This document shows, one piece after another, positions 1 through 7,551 of a DNA stretch of 64,000 nucleotides. Location: NCBI GenBank assembly GCA_964638635.1, contig CAZXAQ010000011.1:6219-70218 (forward strand), in the 5' to 3' direction. Both the position numbers and the translations under genes were made by a program. How positions within the stretch are numbered: the first letter of the stretch is position 1; each line of letters begins with the position of its first letter. Source of the DNA: SZUA-430 sp964638635 (GTDB lineage: Bacteria; Pseudomonadota; Alphaproteobacteria; Micropepsales; Micropepsaceae). Under the pieces are notes generated by a model. The model saw nothing but the letters and a program-made list of their open reading frames with translations. It did not search any database and was not told the DNA's origin.

Positions 1-2
1 TG

Positions 3-356
3 ATCAACCTGGTCACGAATGCGATCAAGTTCACGAACGAAGGCGGCCGCGTCACCGTCACGGCCGCGACCGAGGCCGACGGCGCCGTCGCGCTCACGGT
101 CGCCGACAGCGGCGTCGGCATGACGGCCGCCGAACTTGAAGTGGCGCTGACACCGTTCGGCCAAGTCACAAACACGATGACCGCGCGCACGGAAGGCACA
201 GGCCTGGGCCTCCCCCTCTGCAAACGCTTCGCCGAAGCCCTGGGCGCAAAATTCACGATCGAAAGCCAACCGGGGCAGGGGACAACGGCAACACTCAAAC
301 TCCCCGCGAGCTGCAGCCAGGAGTCCATCGTAGAGCGCCAAGCTCTAACGGCGTGA
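3..356 (+). CDS. Sensor histidine kinase, C-terminal fragment (HATPase_c domain)
   Basis: The window opens inside this gene; only about 117 C-terminal residues are present. They form a GHKL ATPase domain: N box NLVTNAIKFT at the very start, G1 box DSGVGM around residue 36, and G2 box GTGLGLPLCKRF around residue 66. It would bind ATP and phosphorylate the histidine of an upstream DHp domain, which lies outside the window. Sensor domain, partner regulator and signal cannot be read from here. A perfect 31-bp inverted repeat follows the stop immediately and probably ends transcription. Confidence 0.9.
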   Translation: MNLVTNAIKFTNEGGRVTVTAATEADGAVALTVADSGVGMTAAELEVALTPFGQVTNTMTARTEGTGLGLPLCKRFAEALGAKFTIESQPGQGTTATLKLPASCSQESIVERQALTA

Positions 357-456
357 GTCTGGGAGCGCGGGCGTCCCGCCCGCTCTTCACGACATTTCCA
401 ACACACGCCGCTTTGTGAGTCCGCAAAGAGCGGGCGGGACGCCCGCGCTCCCAGAC
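357..456. repeat. Perfect 31-bp inverted repeat, family A hairpin, between convergent genes
   Basis: The arms at 357-387 and 426-456 are exact reverse complements and contain GAGCGGGCGGGACGCCCGCG. The left arm begins one base after the kinase stop codon. A 36-bp-arm copy lies at 46004-46113 and a variant at 35992-36072. Between two convergent genes it can act as a bidirectional terminator, but there is no T tract. It is a dispersed palindromic element of REP or BIME style. Confidence 0.85.
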
Positions 457-472
457 GGCGCCGTGCAAACGA

Positions 473-688
473 CTACCCGGTGATCTTCTTGATCGCCGCC
501 GTCACCATGTCTTCCACGACATTGCCGACCGCGCGCTCAACCGCATTCTCCACCTTCTTCGCCGCACTCTGCGGCTTGCGCCGCTTGCGCGGTGCCGGAA
601 TGCCCAGCGCCGTCTCCAAGGCCGACCGCTTCTTCGCCGGCCGCTTACGCTTGCGCTTCGGTTTGCCGAAAAGATCGTCGAGACTCAT
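473..688 (-). CDS. Small lysine/arginine-rich hypothetical protein downstream of aroC
   Basis: 71 residues. The N-terminal two-thirds is very basic (KPKRKRKRPAKKRS and PRKRRKPQSAAKK) and the C-terminal third looks like an amphipathic helix. No signal peptide or membrane segment is visible. It starts 6 bp after the aroC stop, so it is the last gene of the fabI-phosphatase-aroC run. The charge suggests nucleic acid or ribosome binding, but I recognise no family and assign no function. The tight spacing and GC-rich third positions support a real gene. Confidence 0.6.
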   Translation of the reverse strand: MSLDDLFGKPKRKRKRPAKKRSALETALGIPAPRKRRKPQSAAKKVENAVERAVGNVVEDMVTAAIKKITG

Positions 689-694
689 GTCGCG

Positions 695-1795
695 TTATCC
701 CACTTGCCCGCGATGCCGCAAAAGGTGATCCGCCAGCACCGCCGCCATCATAGCCTCACCAACCGGTACCGCGCGAATCCCAACGCACGGGTCATGCCGG
801 CCCTTGGTCTGGATATCGGTTTCCTGGCCGTCGCGGGTGATCGTCTTGCGGGCTGAGAGGATCGACGACGTCGGCTTCACGGCGAACCGCACGACCACGT
901 CTTGCCCCGTGGAGATGCCGCCCAGCACACCGCCGGCGTGGTTCGAGAGGAACGCGGGCTTGCCGCCCGCCATCCGCATCTCGTCCGCATTCTCCTCGCC
1001 CGACAACGCAGCCGCCGCGAACCCGTCGCCGAGCTCGACGCCTTTGACCGCGTTGATCGACATCATCGCCGCCGCGAGATCGGCGTCGAGCTTGCCGTAA
1101 ACCGGCGCACCCAAACCCGCGGGCACGTTCTGCGCCACGACCTCGATCACCGCGCCGCAGGACGAGCCCGCCTTGCGCCGCTCGTCGAGATAGCTCTCCC
1201 ACAACGCCGCCGCCTTCGCATCCGGCGACCAAAACGCATTGCGCTCGACTTCCGCCCAGTCCCAGCTCCCACGGTCGATCTTGTGCGGCCCAACTTGGAT
1301 CAGCGCCCCGCGAATGCGCACGCCGCCCGGCACGATATGATCGAGCACCTTGCGCGCGATCGCGCCCGCGGCGACCCGCGCCGCGGTCTCGCGCGCGCTC
1401 TGCCGCCCGCCGCCGCGATAGTCGCGCACGCCGTACTTGATGAAATAGGCGTAGTCGGCGTGCCCGGGCCGGAACTTGTCCTTGATGCCCTCATAGTCCT
1501 TCGACTTCGCATCGATATTGTCGATGTGCAGCGCGATCGGCGTTCCCGTCGTCACCTGGCCGCCGGTCGTATCGTCCGAGAACACGCCGGAGAGAATCTT
1601 GACGGCATCCGTCTCCTGCCGCTGCGTCACGAACTTCGACGTCCCCGGCCGGCGCTTGTCCATCCACGGCTGAATGTCGGCTTCGGTCAGCGCAATCCCC
1701 GGCGGCGTCCCATCGACGACGCAGCCCAACGCCGGCCCATGGCTCTCGCCCCAGGTCGTGACACGAAACAAATGGCCGTAAGTGGTGTGCGACAN
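695..1795 (-). CDS. aroC: Chorismate synthase
   Basis: Converts 5-enolpyruvylshikimate-3-phosphate to chorismate with reduced FMN, the last common step to aromatic amino acids and folate. The 366 residues match the family length. Recognisable blocks are the N-terminal SHTTYGHLFRVTTWGESHG, the GRHDPCVGIRAVPV block near the C terminus, and RDYRGGGRQSARET in the middle. The first base of the start codon is hidden in the N gap: the minus strand reads NTG followed by Ser-His-Thr-Thr, so the start is an ATG or GTG at 1795-1793. The longer frame read through the gap is an artefact. It is followed at 6 bp by a small basic protein. Confidence 0.96.
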   Translation of the reverse strand, partial: XSHTTYGHLFRVTTWGESHGPALGCVVDGTPPGIALTEADIQPWMDKRRPGTSKFVTQRQETDAVKILSGVFSDDTTGGQVTTGTPIALHIDNIDAKSKDYEGIKDKFRPGHADYAYFIKYGVRDYRGGGRQSARETAARVAAGAIARKVLDHIVPGGVRIRGALIQVGPHKIDRGSWDWAEVERNAFWSPDAKAAALWESYLDERRKAGSSCGAVIEVVAQNVPAGLGAPVYGKLDADLAAAMMSINAVKGVELGDGFAAAALSGEENADEMRMAGGKPAFLSNHAGGVLGGISTGQDVVVRFAVKPTSSILSARKTITRDGQETDIQTKGRHDPCVGIRAVPVGEAMMAAVLADHLLRHRGQVG

Positions 1796-1804
1796 NNNNN
1801 NNNN
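1795..1804. other. Assembly gap of ten N
   Basis: Ten undetermined bases hide the upstream context of aroC, including its first base and ribosome binding site. A fixed run of ten is a scaffolder placeholder, so the true length is unknown. A dispersed palindrome lies at 1862-1880 on one side. Confidence 0.95.
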
Positions 1805-1861
1805 CACCCAGAGGACATTGGGTATGAGTCTCCCGCGCGCACAGACGTGCGCGCACTGGGT

Positions 1862-1880
1862 GGCCGGGTCAAGCCCGGCC
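1862..1880. repeat. Dispersed GGCCGGG-TCAAG-CCCGGCC palindrome beside the first gap
   Basis: A 7-bp stem closes a 5-nt loop within the wording GTGGCCGGGTCAAGCCCGGC followed by CATGAC. Related sequence flanks the second N gap at about 25253-25280 and 25430-25452. This is the common intergenic palindrome of Rhizobiales-like genomes. The stretch 1805-1913 holds nothing else I recognise. Confidence 0.7.
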
Positions 1881-1913
1881 ATGACGAACAGGTGGGGCGT
1901 TCGCGTCGCAGCT

Positions 1914-2501
1914 CTAAAGCTCGGCTTCCGTACCCCTGGAGAGACGGTAAACCCGGTCATTCGCGGGTGTGTGAAATGTCGGGATTTCGGACAGCGGAAT
2001 CCCAAGGTTCAAGCCGCGCAAAGCCCGCCCGACACCGCCATGCGCAACAACCACCGCATCCCCGCGAAGGTCGCCGAGCCATGACCGTAGTCGATCGACC
2101 AGCTGTTGATAGCTCTCGCCGCCTGGCGGCACGACGGTCCAACGCGAAGCCTCGTAGGTCGCCCATTGCGCCGGTGCCTTCGCGCGAATCTCGCGCGCCG
2201 TCATCCCCTCCCAGTCGCCGAAGCTGAGCTCGGCCAGCCGATCGTCGATGGCATAGTTCTCGATTGGCAAGCCAAGCCGCTCGCGAATGATCTCCATGGA
2301 ATGCCGCGCACGGCGAAGTGGGCTCGAAATGAAGGGCAGGGTGGCAACGTTCGGCACGGCGTCGCGAAGCGTCTCAGCGTTACCGGCCGCGTGCGCACGG
2401 CCCGCATCCGTCAGCGGACTGTCCATCCGCCCTTGTAATCGCCGTTCGGTATTCCACGCCGTCTCGCCGTGCCGCACGAAATAGATCGTGTGCGGCGTCA
2501 T
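1914..2501 (-). CDS. Histidine phosphatase family protein (phosphoglycerate mutase-like)
   Basis: 195 residues of the histidine phosphatase superfamily. The phosphohistidine motif VRHGETAWN is at residues 9-17, and the second catalytic histidine lies in VVAHGGVGR near residue 154. LSFGDWEG supplies the glutamate region. Substrate is uncertain: cofactor-dependent mutase, alpha-ribazole phosphatase-like and general phosphatases share these motifs. The start overlaps the fabI stop by 4 bp (ATGA), so the two are translationally coupled. This pairing with fabI and aroC is common in Alphaproteobacteria and is not proof of a role in either pathway. Confidence 0.9.
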   Translation of the reverse strand: MTPHTIYFVRHGETAWNTERRLQGRMDSPLTDAGRAHAAGNAETLRDAVPNVATLPFISSPLRRARHSMEIIRERLGLPIENYAIDDRLAELSFGDWEGMTAREIRAKAPAQWATYEASRWTVVPPGGESYQQLVDRLRSWLGDLRGDAVVVAHGGVGRALRGLNLGIPLSEIPTFHTPANDRVYRLSRGTEAEL

Positions 2502-3337
2502 TCGTCCGGGGACAGCGTCGTCAGCAGTTGCGCGCTCTCGTGCACCTTCTCGACCGCGGCGAGGCCCACCATGTGATAACCCGCATCCACGTGATGCACT
2601 TCACCTGTGACCGCACGCCCGAGATCGGAGAGGAAATAGAGCCCCGAATTGCCGACCTCCTCGATCGTCACATTGCGGCGCAGCGGCGCGTTCAACTCGT
2701 TCCACTTCAAGATGAACCGGAAGTCGCCGATGCCGGAGGCAGCCAGCGTCTTGATCGGCCCGGCCGAAATCGCGTTGACGCGAATACCCTTCTTGCCGAG
2801 ATCCTCGGCCAGATACCGCACGCTCGCCTCAAGCGCCGCCTTCGCGACCCCCATGACATTGTAATGCGGCATCACCTTCTCGGAGCCCAGATAGGTGAGC
2901 GTCAGCAGCGACCCACCGTTCGGCATCATCTTCTCCGCCCGCTGCGCGATCGCCGTGAACGAGAAGCACGAGATGTGCATCGTCAGCAGGAAGTTGTCGA
3001 GCGTCGTGTCCACGTAACGCCCGCGCAACTCGTCCTTGTTCGAAAATCCGATCGCATGCACGACGAAGTCGAGCGAGCCCCAGTCCTTCTTGAGCGTCTC
3101 GAACACCGCGTCCATCGAAGCTTCGTCGGTCACGTCGCACGGCAGCACGATCTTCGAGCCTATTCCGGACGCGAGCGGTTCCACGCGTTTGCGCAACGCG
3201 TCCCCTTGATACGTGAACGCCAGCTCCGCCCCTTGGTCGTGCACCGCCTTCGCGATGCCCCACGCAATCGACCGGTCGTTCGCGACCCCCATGACGAGGC
3301 CGCGCTTGCCCTGCATTAACCCTTTGATTTGGCTCAT
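2498..3337 (-). CDS. fabI: Enoyl-[acyl-carrier-protein] reductase (NADH)
   Basis: Reduces trans-2-enoyl-ACP in the last step of each fatty acid elongation cycle; the target of triclosan-type inhibitors in this family. The 279 residues form a short-chain dehydrogenase fold with the FabI-type nucleotide loop GVANDRSIAWGIAK at residues 17-30. The catalytic pair is Tyr and Lys in YNVMGVAK, preceded by LTYLGSEK. The SAGPIKTLAASGI loop is typical of FabI rather than FabG. First gene of the operon fabI-phosphatase-aroC-small protein, with a plausible promoter 52 bp upstream. Confidence 0.96.
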   Translation of the reverse strand: MSQIKGLMQGKRGLVMGVANDRSIAWGIAKAVHDQGAELAFTYQGDALRKRVEPLASGIGSKIVLPCDVTDEASMDAVFETLKKDWGSLDFVVHAIGFSNKDELRGRYVDTTLDNFLLTMHISCFSFTAIAQRAEKMMPNGGSLLTLTYLGSEKVMPHYNVMGVAKAALEASVRYLAEDLGKKGIRVNAISAGPIKTLAASGIGDFRFILKWNELNAPLRRNVTIEEVGNSGLYFLSDLGRAVTGEVHHVDAGYHMVGLAAVEKVHESAQLLTTLSPDE

Positions 3338-3388
3338 CTTCTACCGCCGGATCGCCCTCAAAGACTGGGCCCGTTTGATAAGCGCCGG

Positions 3389-3417
3389 ACGCTAGTCAAA
3401 TTCCCCCGCCCGGTCAA
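3389..3417 (-). promoter_or_regulatory. Candidate promoter of the fabI operon
   Basis: On the minus strand TTGACC (3417-3412) and TAGCGT (3394-3389) are separated by 17 bp and lie 52 bp before the fabI start. The -35 is close to consensus and the -10 is weak but acceptable for an alphaproteobacterial housekeeping sigma factor. Found by eye only. Confidence 0.4.
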
Positions 3418-3431
3418 ACCGGCAGGGCCGG

Positions 3432-3830
3432 TTAGTTAAGGTCGATCGCGAAGCGTTTGAGGTCGGCAAGCTCCGCGTATTCGAGCGCGCCTTCCTGCGT
3501 GGCGGCGAGCACAACCTTCGGCGCATGGCCTGCCAGAAACGCCTCCTGCCAACGCGGCGCGCACAGACACCAGCGGTCGCCGGGCTTTAACCCGGGAAAC
3601 CCGTACTCCGGCATCGGCGTCGAAAGGTCGTTCCCGCGCGACTTCGAGAACGCCAGAAACTCGGCCGTCATCACGGCGCAAACCGTGTGCGAGCCGACAT
3701 CCTGCGGTGACGTGTTGCAGCACCCATCGCGAAAAAATCCGGTGACAGGATCGTTGCTGCAAGCCGCAAGCTCGCCGCCCAGCACGTTCTTCTGCGACCT
3801 ACGGCGACCACCGTCGTTTTGGTATGCCAT
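3432..3830 (-). CDS. DUF2237 family protein
   Basis: 132 residues with the conserved DUF2237 blocks: NVLGGELAACSNDPVTGFFR, DGCCNTSPQDVGSHTVCAVM, FSKSRGNDLSTPMPE, and GDRWCLCAPRWQEAF. The cysteines in CCN and WCLC are invariant in the family, suggesting metal or thiol chemistry, but no activity is established. The ATG at 3830 is chosen because the family block begins soon after it; a longer frame to 3938 runs into a dispersed repeat. It is separated from fabI by about 95 bp and probably has its own promoter. Confidence 0.9.
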   Translation of the reverse strand: MAYQNDGGRRRSQKNVLGGELAACSNDPVTGFFRDGCCNTSPQDVGSHTVCAVMTAEFLAFSKSRGNDLSTPMPEYGFPGLKPGDRWCLCAPRWQEAFLAGHAPKVVLAATQEGALEYAELADLKRFAIDLN

Positions 3831-3857
3831 CACCCTTCTCCAAAGCACAACAAACTC

Positions 3858-3986
3858 TGTCATCCCGGGCGAGCAACGCGAGACCCGGGACCCAGGAGAG
3901 CCACGCTGAGCCTTGCACCCCTGGGTCCCGGCTCGCAAGCTCCGCCACGCTGCAAGCAGCGGGTTCCGCTAGCGTCCGGGATGACA
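3858..3986. repeat. Intergenic imperfect inverted repeat with TGTCATCCCGG ends
   Basis: The outer arms TGTCATCCCGG (3858-3868) and CCGGGATGACA (3976-3986) are exact complements. Inside are a second pair, CGGGACCCAG near 3886-3895 and CTGGGTCCCG at 3921-3930. This is a widespread alphaproteobacterial intergenic palindrome family. It fills the space between the dodecin stop and the DUF2237 start. Confidence 0.75.
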
Positions 3987-3999
3987 ATGTTGTTGTACG

Positions 4000-4203
4000 T
4001 CAGTCCGCCAACACGAACGTCACCTTCAACACCACGCGATACTCCGCGATCTTGCCGTTCTTGATCAACACCTTCTGATCCTTCACCCAAGCGCCTTCGA
4101 CGTTCTTCAGCGTCTTCGCGGCGCGCGAAACGCCCATGTTCAGCGCATCGTCAAAGCTCTTCTTCGAGGACGCAATAATTTCGGTGACGCGTGCGACGGC
4201 CAT
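4000..4203 (-). CDS. Dodecin family flavin-binding protein
   Basis: 67 residues, the usual dodecin length. The start MAVARVTEIIASSKKSFDDA and the block LKNVEGAWVKDQK are typical; the tryptophan in the second block stacks on the flavin in characterised dodecins. The family forms hollow dodecamers that store riboflavin or FMN and protect against photoreduced flavin. AGGAGA lies 7 bp before the ATG at 4203, which excludes the longer reading from 4287. It diverges from the DUF1772 gene across 167 bp containing an inverted repeat. Confidence 0.93.
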   Translation of the reverse strand: MAVARVTEIIASSKKSFDDALNMGVSRAAKTLKNVEGAWVKDQKVLIKNGKIAEYRVVLKVTFVLAD

Positions 4204-4271
4204 GTCGGTCTCTCCTGAAAATGGGGTGACGCACGCCGTCTCCGGCGCGCGAAACCTAACCCTGCGCCTCG

Positions 4272-4324
4272 CAACAACCGCTGTCAAAGCTTGGAACCAC
4301 CCACGAATACCAGCGGTTGAGTTG
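4272..4324. promoter_or_regulatory. Inverted repeat in the dodecin/DUF1772 divergent intergenic region
   Basis: CAACAACCGCTG (4272-4283) and CAGCGGTTGAGTTG (4311-4324) are inverted copies apart from a 2-nt bulge. The same ACAACCGCTG core forms the stem of the hairpin at 5982-6019. It could be an operator for the divergent genes or simply a hairpin. Confidence 0.35.
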
Positions 4325-4370
4325 TCAGGGATATGGGCGCACAGTGACCCAACAACGGAAAGACAAAGCC

Positions 4371-4799
4371 ATGATCTTCGGCCTGCTCGCCCTAATGACC
4401 GCCGCCGCCTTCGCCGGCGCCGCGATCTACATCAACGTCGCCGAACATCCCGCACGGATGAAGCTCGACCCCGGCCCGCTGCTCACGCAGTGGAAGCCCG
4501 CCTACCACGCGGGCTTCATGATGCAGGCCTCGCTCGCCATCGTCAGCGGCGTGTGCGCGATCGTGGCGTTCTTCTTCGACTGGGATTGGAAGTGGCTGCT
4601 CGGTGGCGCGATCATTCTCGCGAACTGGCCCTACACGCTCTACATGATCATGCCGACCAATCACAAACTGAACGCGATCGACCCCGCGAGCGCCGATCCG
4701 AACATCCATCCGCTGCTCGTGCGCTGGGGCCACCTCCACGCCGCCCGCAGCGCCCTCGGCACGATCGCGTCGATCCTGTTCCTGGCAGCGGCCCTCTAA
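4371..4799 (+). CDS. DUF1772 (anthrone oxygenase-like) membrane protein
   Basis: 142 residues with four predicted membrane helices: residues 1-20, about 45-67, 72-92 and 122-141. The signature YINVAEHPARM follows helix 1, and IMPTNHKLNAID and RWGHLHAARSALG lie around helix 4; these are the DUF1772 hallmarks. Some fungal members are anthrone oxygenases, while bacterial ones are uncharacterised. The ATG at 4371 is preferred over 4317 because the first helix begins there. Its stop overlaps the stop of the convergent aminotransferase by 4 bp. Confidence 0.82.
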   Translation: MIFGLLALMTAAAFAGAAIYINVAEHPARMKLDPGPLLTQWKPAYHAGFMMQASLAIVSGVCAIVAFFFDWDWKWLLGGAIILANWPYTLYMIMPTNHKLNAIDPASADPNIHPLLVRWGHLHAARSALGTIASILFLAAAL

Positions 4800-5965
4800 C
4801 GGCCCGGCCAACCGAGCCGGTCGAGCGCGGTGACGCCACGCTCGAAGTCGGCACGCTCGACATAGATCTGCGCCGACAACCGGAGCAACAGCTTCCCTTG
4901 AAACACGGACGAAGCCACCTGAACGCGGTGCTTCTCCCAAAGCTCCTGCATGAGCTGCAAAGCATCTTCGGGCACGGCGGCGCGGCTCTGCGGCAGGATG
5001 TAGGTGCGCATCGCCGCAAACATCGCGTCCGGCGCGATCGGTTCCGCCCCGAGACGCGCCACCAGCGCAATGCTCTCGCGCGACAATTGTGCGAGGTAGT
5101 CGCGCACGTTCGCCGCGCCGAACCGCTCGATGAAATCGATCGCCGCCGGCACGCTGAGGAACGCGCTCACGTCGCGCGTGCCCACATAATCGAACGCACG
5201 CGGAAACTTCAGCTCGTGCCAATGGCTGACGGAAAGCGGCACCGTCTCGCCAGCAACCTCCTCGGTCGCATAAAGAAACGCGGCCCCCTTCGGCGCAAAC
5301 AGCCACTTGTGCGCATTCGCCGTGTACCAATCCGCCCCGATCGCCGGCAGATCGAGCGCGAGCTGCCCCAGCGCATGCGCGCCGTCGATCAGCACCCGCA
5401 CGCCCTTGGCTTTCAGCGCCCGCGTGATCTCGGCCACGGGGAACACGACCGCTGTCGGCGAAGCGATGTGATCGATGATCGCGAGCCGCGTCTTCGGCCC
5501 TGCCGCATCGGCGATCCGTTCGACGACGTTGTTCGCCGTGAGCGGAATCGGCAGCGAAACCTTCACGACGTTCGCCCCAGCGGCCTTGCACACGTCCTCG
5601 GCCGCGAGCCGCACCGCATTGTAGACGCAGTCGAGCACCAGAATCTCGTCGCCCGCATTCAGCCGCAGCGACCGCAACACGGTGTTGACGGCTTCCGTCG
5701 CATTGGTGACGAACGCAATCCGCTCGCCGCTCGTGCCGACAAACCGCCCAAGCCGCTCCGCCGCAACGCGCAGCTCATTGTTCATCACGCGCGGCGAAAC
5801 TGTGTGCCGGAAGAATAAATCCGGCTGCCGTTCCATCAAAAGCCGCCAACGCGATTGCTCGGTCAACACGTCCTTCGGGCAAGCCCCGAACGACCCGTGG
5901 TTGAGAAACGTGCCCTCGTCGTCGAGGTGCCAGTGAGAGCGGAGATGGCGGCCGAAGGTTTGCAT
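4796..5965 (-). CDS. Class V aminotransferase (isopenicillin N epimerase-like)
   Basis: 389-residue fold-type I PLP enzyme. FLNHGSFGACPKDV at residues 20-33 and the PLP lysine in ANAHKWLFAPKG near residue 219 are typical of the isopenicillin N epimerase/cysteine desulfurase-like subgroup. The aspartate of IDGAHALGQ pairs with the pyridine nitrogen. No beta-lactam genes are nearby, so epimerisation of isopenicillin N is unlikely; an amino acid racemase, lyase or desulfurase role is possible. It stands alone between convergent DUF1772 and a strong terminator upstream. Confidence 0.87.
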   Translation of the reverse strand: MQTFGRHLRSHWHLDDEGTFLNHGSFGACPKDVLTEQSRWRLLMERQPDLFFRHTVSPRVMNNELRVAAERLGRFVGTSGERIAFVTNATEAVNTVLRSLRLNAGDEILVLDCVYNAVRLAAEDVCKAAGANVVKVSLPIPLTANNVVERIADAAGPKTRLAIIDHIASPTAVVFPVAEITRALKAKGVRVLIDGAHALGQLALDLPAIGADWYTANAHKWLFAPKGAAFLYATEEVAGETVPLSVSHWHELKFPRAFDYVGTRDVSAFLSVPAAIDFIERFGAANVRDYLAQLSRESIALVARLGAEPIAPDAMFAAMRTYILPQSRAAVPEDALQLMQELWEKHRVQVASSVFQGKLLLRLSAQIYVERADFERGVTALDRLGWPGR

Positions 5966-5971
5966 GCCCGC

Positions 5972-6019
5972 AAATTAGAAAGGGCCGCAGCGGTTGTCAC
6001 CCAACAACCGCTGCGGCCC
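5972..6019 (-). terminator. Intrinsic terminator after the second TetR gene
   Basis: A perfect 16-bp stem, GGGCCGCAGCGGTTGT with its complement (5982-5997 and 6004-6019), closes a 6-nt loop. On the minus strand it is followed by TTTCTAATTT. It ends transcription of the TetR gene and possibly of a structured RNA at 6021-6091. Confidence 0.82.
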
Positions 6020-6020
6020 A

Positions 6021-6091
6021 GGCAGGACGTTTGAAGCTGTCGGCGCAGGGCAACGCCGTTGGAGACAGCTATGGCAATCGGGCGTCCTGCC
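6021..6091 (-). other. Three-tier nested hairpin just before the terminator (possible 3'-UTR sRNA)
   Basis: Three nested perfect stems: GGCAGGACG/CGTCCTGCC (6021-6029, 6083-6091), AGCTGTC/GACAGCT (6035-6041, 6064-6070) and GGCG/CGCC (6042-6045, 6054-6057). The element begins at the TetR stop codon and runs into the strong terminator, so the minus-strand transcript would end in two stable structures. Confidence 0.4.
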
Positions 6092-6092
6092 C

Positions 6093-6752
6093 TTACCGGT
6101 TCAACCCCTCGGGCCCGAAGGCTCGCATGAAAATCTCGGCGCAGAAGCGTGCGCGCCGCTCGATCTCGCTCGGCGTCATGGCGACGTCTTGGCCCAAGAG
6201 CCCGCGCGTCTCGATCCGCGCCGTGATCAACCCTAAGAAATGCTCCGCCGCGAACGCGGGATCGCCGCCGGTGTCGAGCCGGCCAACGCGCTCCTCGCGG
6301 CCGATCCACTGCGTGAGCGCATCCAAGATCGGCTTCGGGCCTGCTTCGTAGTAGGCCTCGCCGATCTCGGGAAACTGCAAGCTCGCCCCGATGATCATGC
6401 GGTAGTAGCTGAGCTCGTACGCCGTGCACGCATGCGCGTAGTACTGCCGCGCCACGTCGGCCAGCATGTCGCGCGGATGACGTTCCAACGCGTGGACTTG
6501 CAACGGCGCCCGCATCGCGGCCGCGCGGTCCGCGACCATCGCCTTGAACAGGTCTTCCTTGCTGCCGAATTGGTTATAGAGCGTCTGCTTCGACACGTTC
6601 GCGGTCGAGGCGATCGCGTCCATCGAAACGTCGTAACCTTGGCTGCGGAACATGTCCGACGCCGCGTCCAGAATGCGCGCGCGGATCGAAAGGATCGCCG
6701 CCTGCGACGTATGAACCTGGTTGATAGAAACGGCTGCTGCTGATCGACTCAT
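6093..6752 (-). CDS. TetR/AcrR family transcriptional regulator (paralog of the emr regulator)
   Basis: 219 residues. The helix-turn-helix spans about residues 27-70, with recognition region VSKQTLYNQFGSKEDLFKAM, almost identical to the adjacent TetR gene. The C-terminal part is a ligand-binding dimer domain of TetR_C type. The ATG at 6752 is preferred to 6818: an 8-bp-arm operator at 6833-6852 would otherwise sit against the start, and the extra 22 residues look non-coding. It lies 184 bp after the emr-linked TetR gene and is probably autoregulated through that operator. Ligand unknown. Confidence 0.85.
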   Translation of the reverse strand: MSRSAAAVSINQVHTSQAAILSIRARILDAASDMFRSQGYDVSMDAIASTANVSKQTLYNQFGSKEDLFKAMVADRAAAMRAPLQVHALERHPRDMLADVARQYYAHACTAYELSYYRMIIGASLQFPEIGEAYYEAGPKPILDALTQWIGREERVGRLDTGGDPAFAAEHFLGLITARIETRGLLGQDVAMTPSEIERRARFCAEIFMRAFGPEGLNR

Positions 6753-6832
6753 CGCACCAATCACACCCAATTGTTGGCCCCCGCCCGAGCGAATCAACAC
6801 GATTCGCCTTGGATTCATGGTGCCGAATCACT

Positions 6833-6852
6833 TTTGGACTGAGAAGTCCAAA
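6833..6852. promoter_or_regulatory. TetR-type operator upstream of the second TetR gene
   Basis: TTTGGACT-GAGA-AGTCCAAA is a perfect palindrome with 8-bp arms. It fits TTGGACY-N4-RGTCYAR, which also describes the two sites before emrA. It lies 80 bp upstream of the chosen TetR start. Confidence 0.6.
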
Positions 6853-6936
6853 CGTTCCGTGCTGTAAGAATTTCTTAACCGGCGCATCGCGCGGAAAATA
6901 AGCGCTTTTCAAGTGCCGGGGTGATTCACGCGTGAT

Positions 6937-7551
6937 TCACGGCCGAGGCGAGAACGCCCGCATGAACGTGTCGACGCAGAACCGCGCGCGCCGCTCCAAC
7001 TCCGCCTCCGAAGGCTGCGCGTCGAGCCCAAGCAGACCTTTGAGCTGCATGTGCCCCAGAATGAGGGAGAGAAAATGCTCCGCCGCAAGCTTCGGATCGG
7101 CGGCGTCCAGGCGTCCGAGCCGATCCTCGCGCGCGATCCATTCGCTGAGCGCCTTCAGCGTCGCCGACGGGCCCACCTCGTAGAAGTCGACGCCGATTTC
7201 GGGAAAACGCGCGCTGCCCGCGATCAGCATGCGCATGAATCCCGCCGATGCAGGCGTGATCGCAAGCGCATAGTACTGCCGCACGAGATCCATCAGAACG
7301 TCGCGTGGTGCCCGCTCAGGTCCGGCGTGGGCAAGCGGGGCGCGCAACGTCTCACCCCGCGCTCCGACGATCGCCTTGAACAAATCTTCCTTCGAACCGA
7401 ACTGATTGTAGAGCGTCTGCTTCGACACGTCGGCCGCACTCGCGAGCGCCTCCATCGAAACTTCGTAGCCTTGATCTTGGAACACTTCCGCCGCGGCCTG
7501 CAAAATCCGCTCGCGCACGCGCGCCTTGTCCGCCCGCATCGTCGTGCTCAT
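6937..7551 (-). CDS. TetR/AcrR family regulator of the EmrAB-type efflux operon
   Basis: 204 residues. N-terminal helix-turn-helix at about residues 12-55, with ADVSKQTLYNQFGSKEDLFK as recognition region, and a TetR_C ligand-binding half. GGAGGA sits 5 bp before the ATG at 7551, and that ATG overlaps the stop of the MFS gene (ATGA), so the regulator is the third gene of the efflux operon. Such regulators normally repress their own operon and release it when a transported drug binds. The longer frame to 7626 lies inside the transporter gene and is rejected. Confidence 0.92.
   Translation of the reverse strand: MSTTMRADKARVRERILQAAAEVFQDQGYEVSMEALASAADVSKQTLYNQFGSKEDLFKAIVGARGETLRAPLAHAGPERAPRDVLMDLVRQYYALAITPASAGFMRMLIAGSARFPEIGVDFYEVGPSATLKALSEWIAREDRLGRLDAADPKLAAEHFLSLILGHMQLKGLLGLDAQPSEAELERRARFCVDTFMRAFSPRP

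Noticed and set aside
695..2005. An aroC reading extended through the N gap
   Set aside because: The residues upstream come from repeat DNA and undetermined bases; chorismate synthase starts at the NTG at 1795.
4136..5818. Long plus-strand reading antisense to the class V aminotransferase
   Set aside because: Arg/His-rich composition typical of the antisense of a GC-rich gene, with no motif.
5523..5965. The class V aminotransferase as a true isopenicillin N epimerase
   Set aside because: No beta-lactam synthesis genes nearby and the subgroup is functionally broad.
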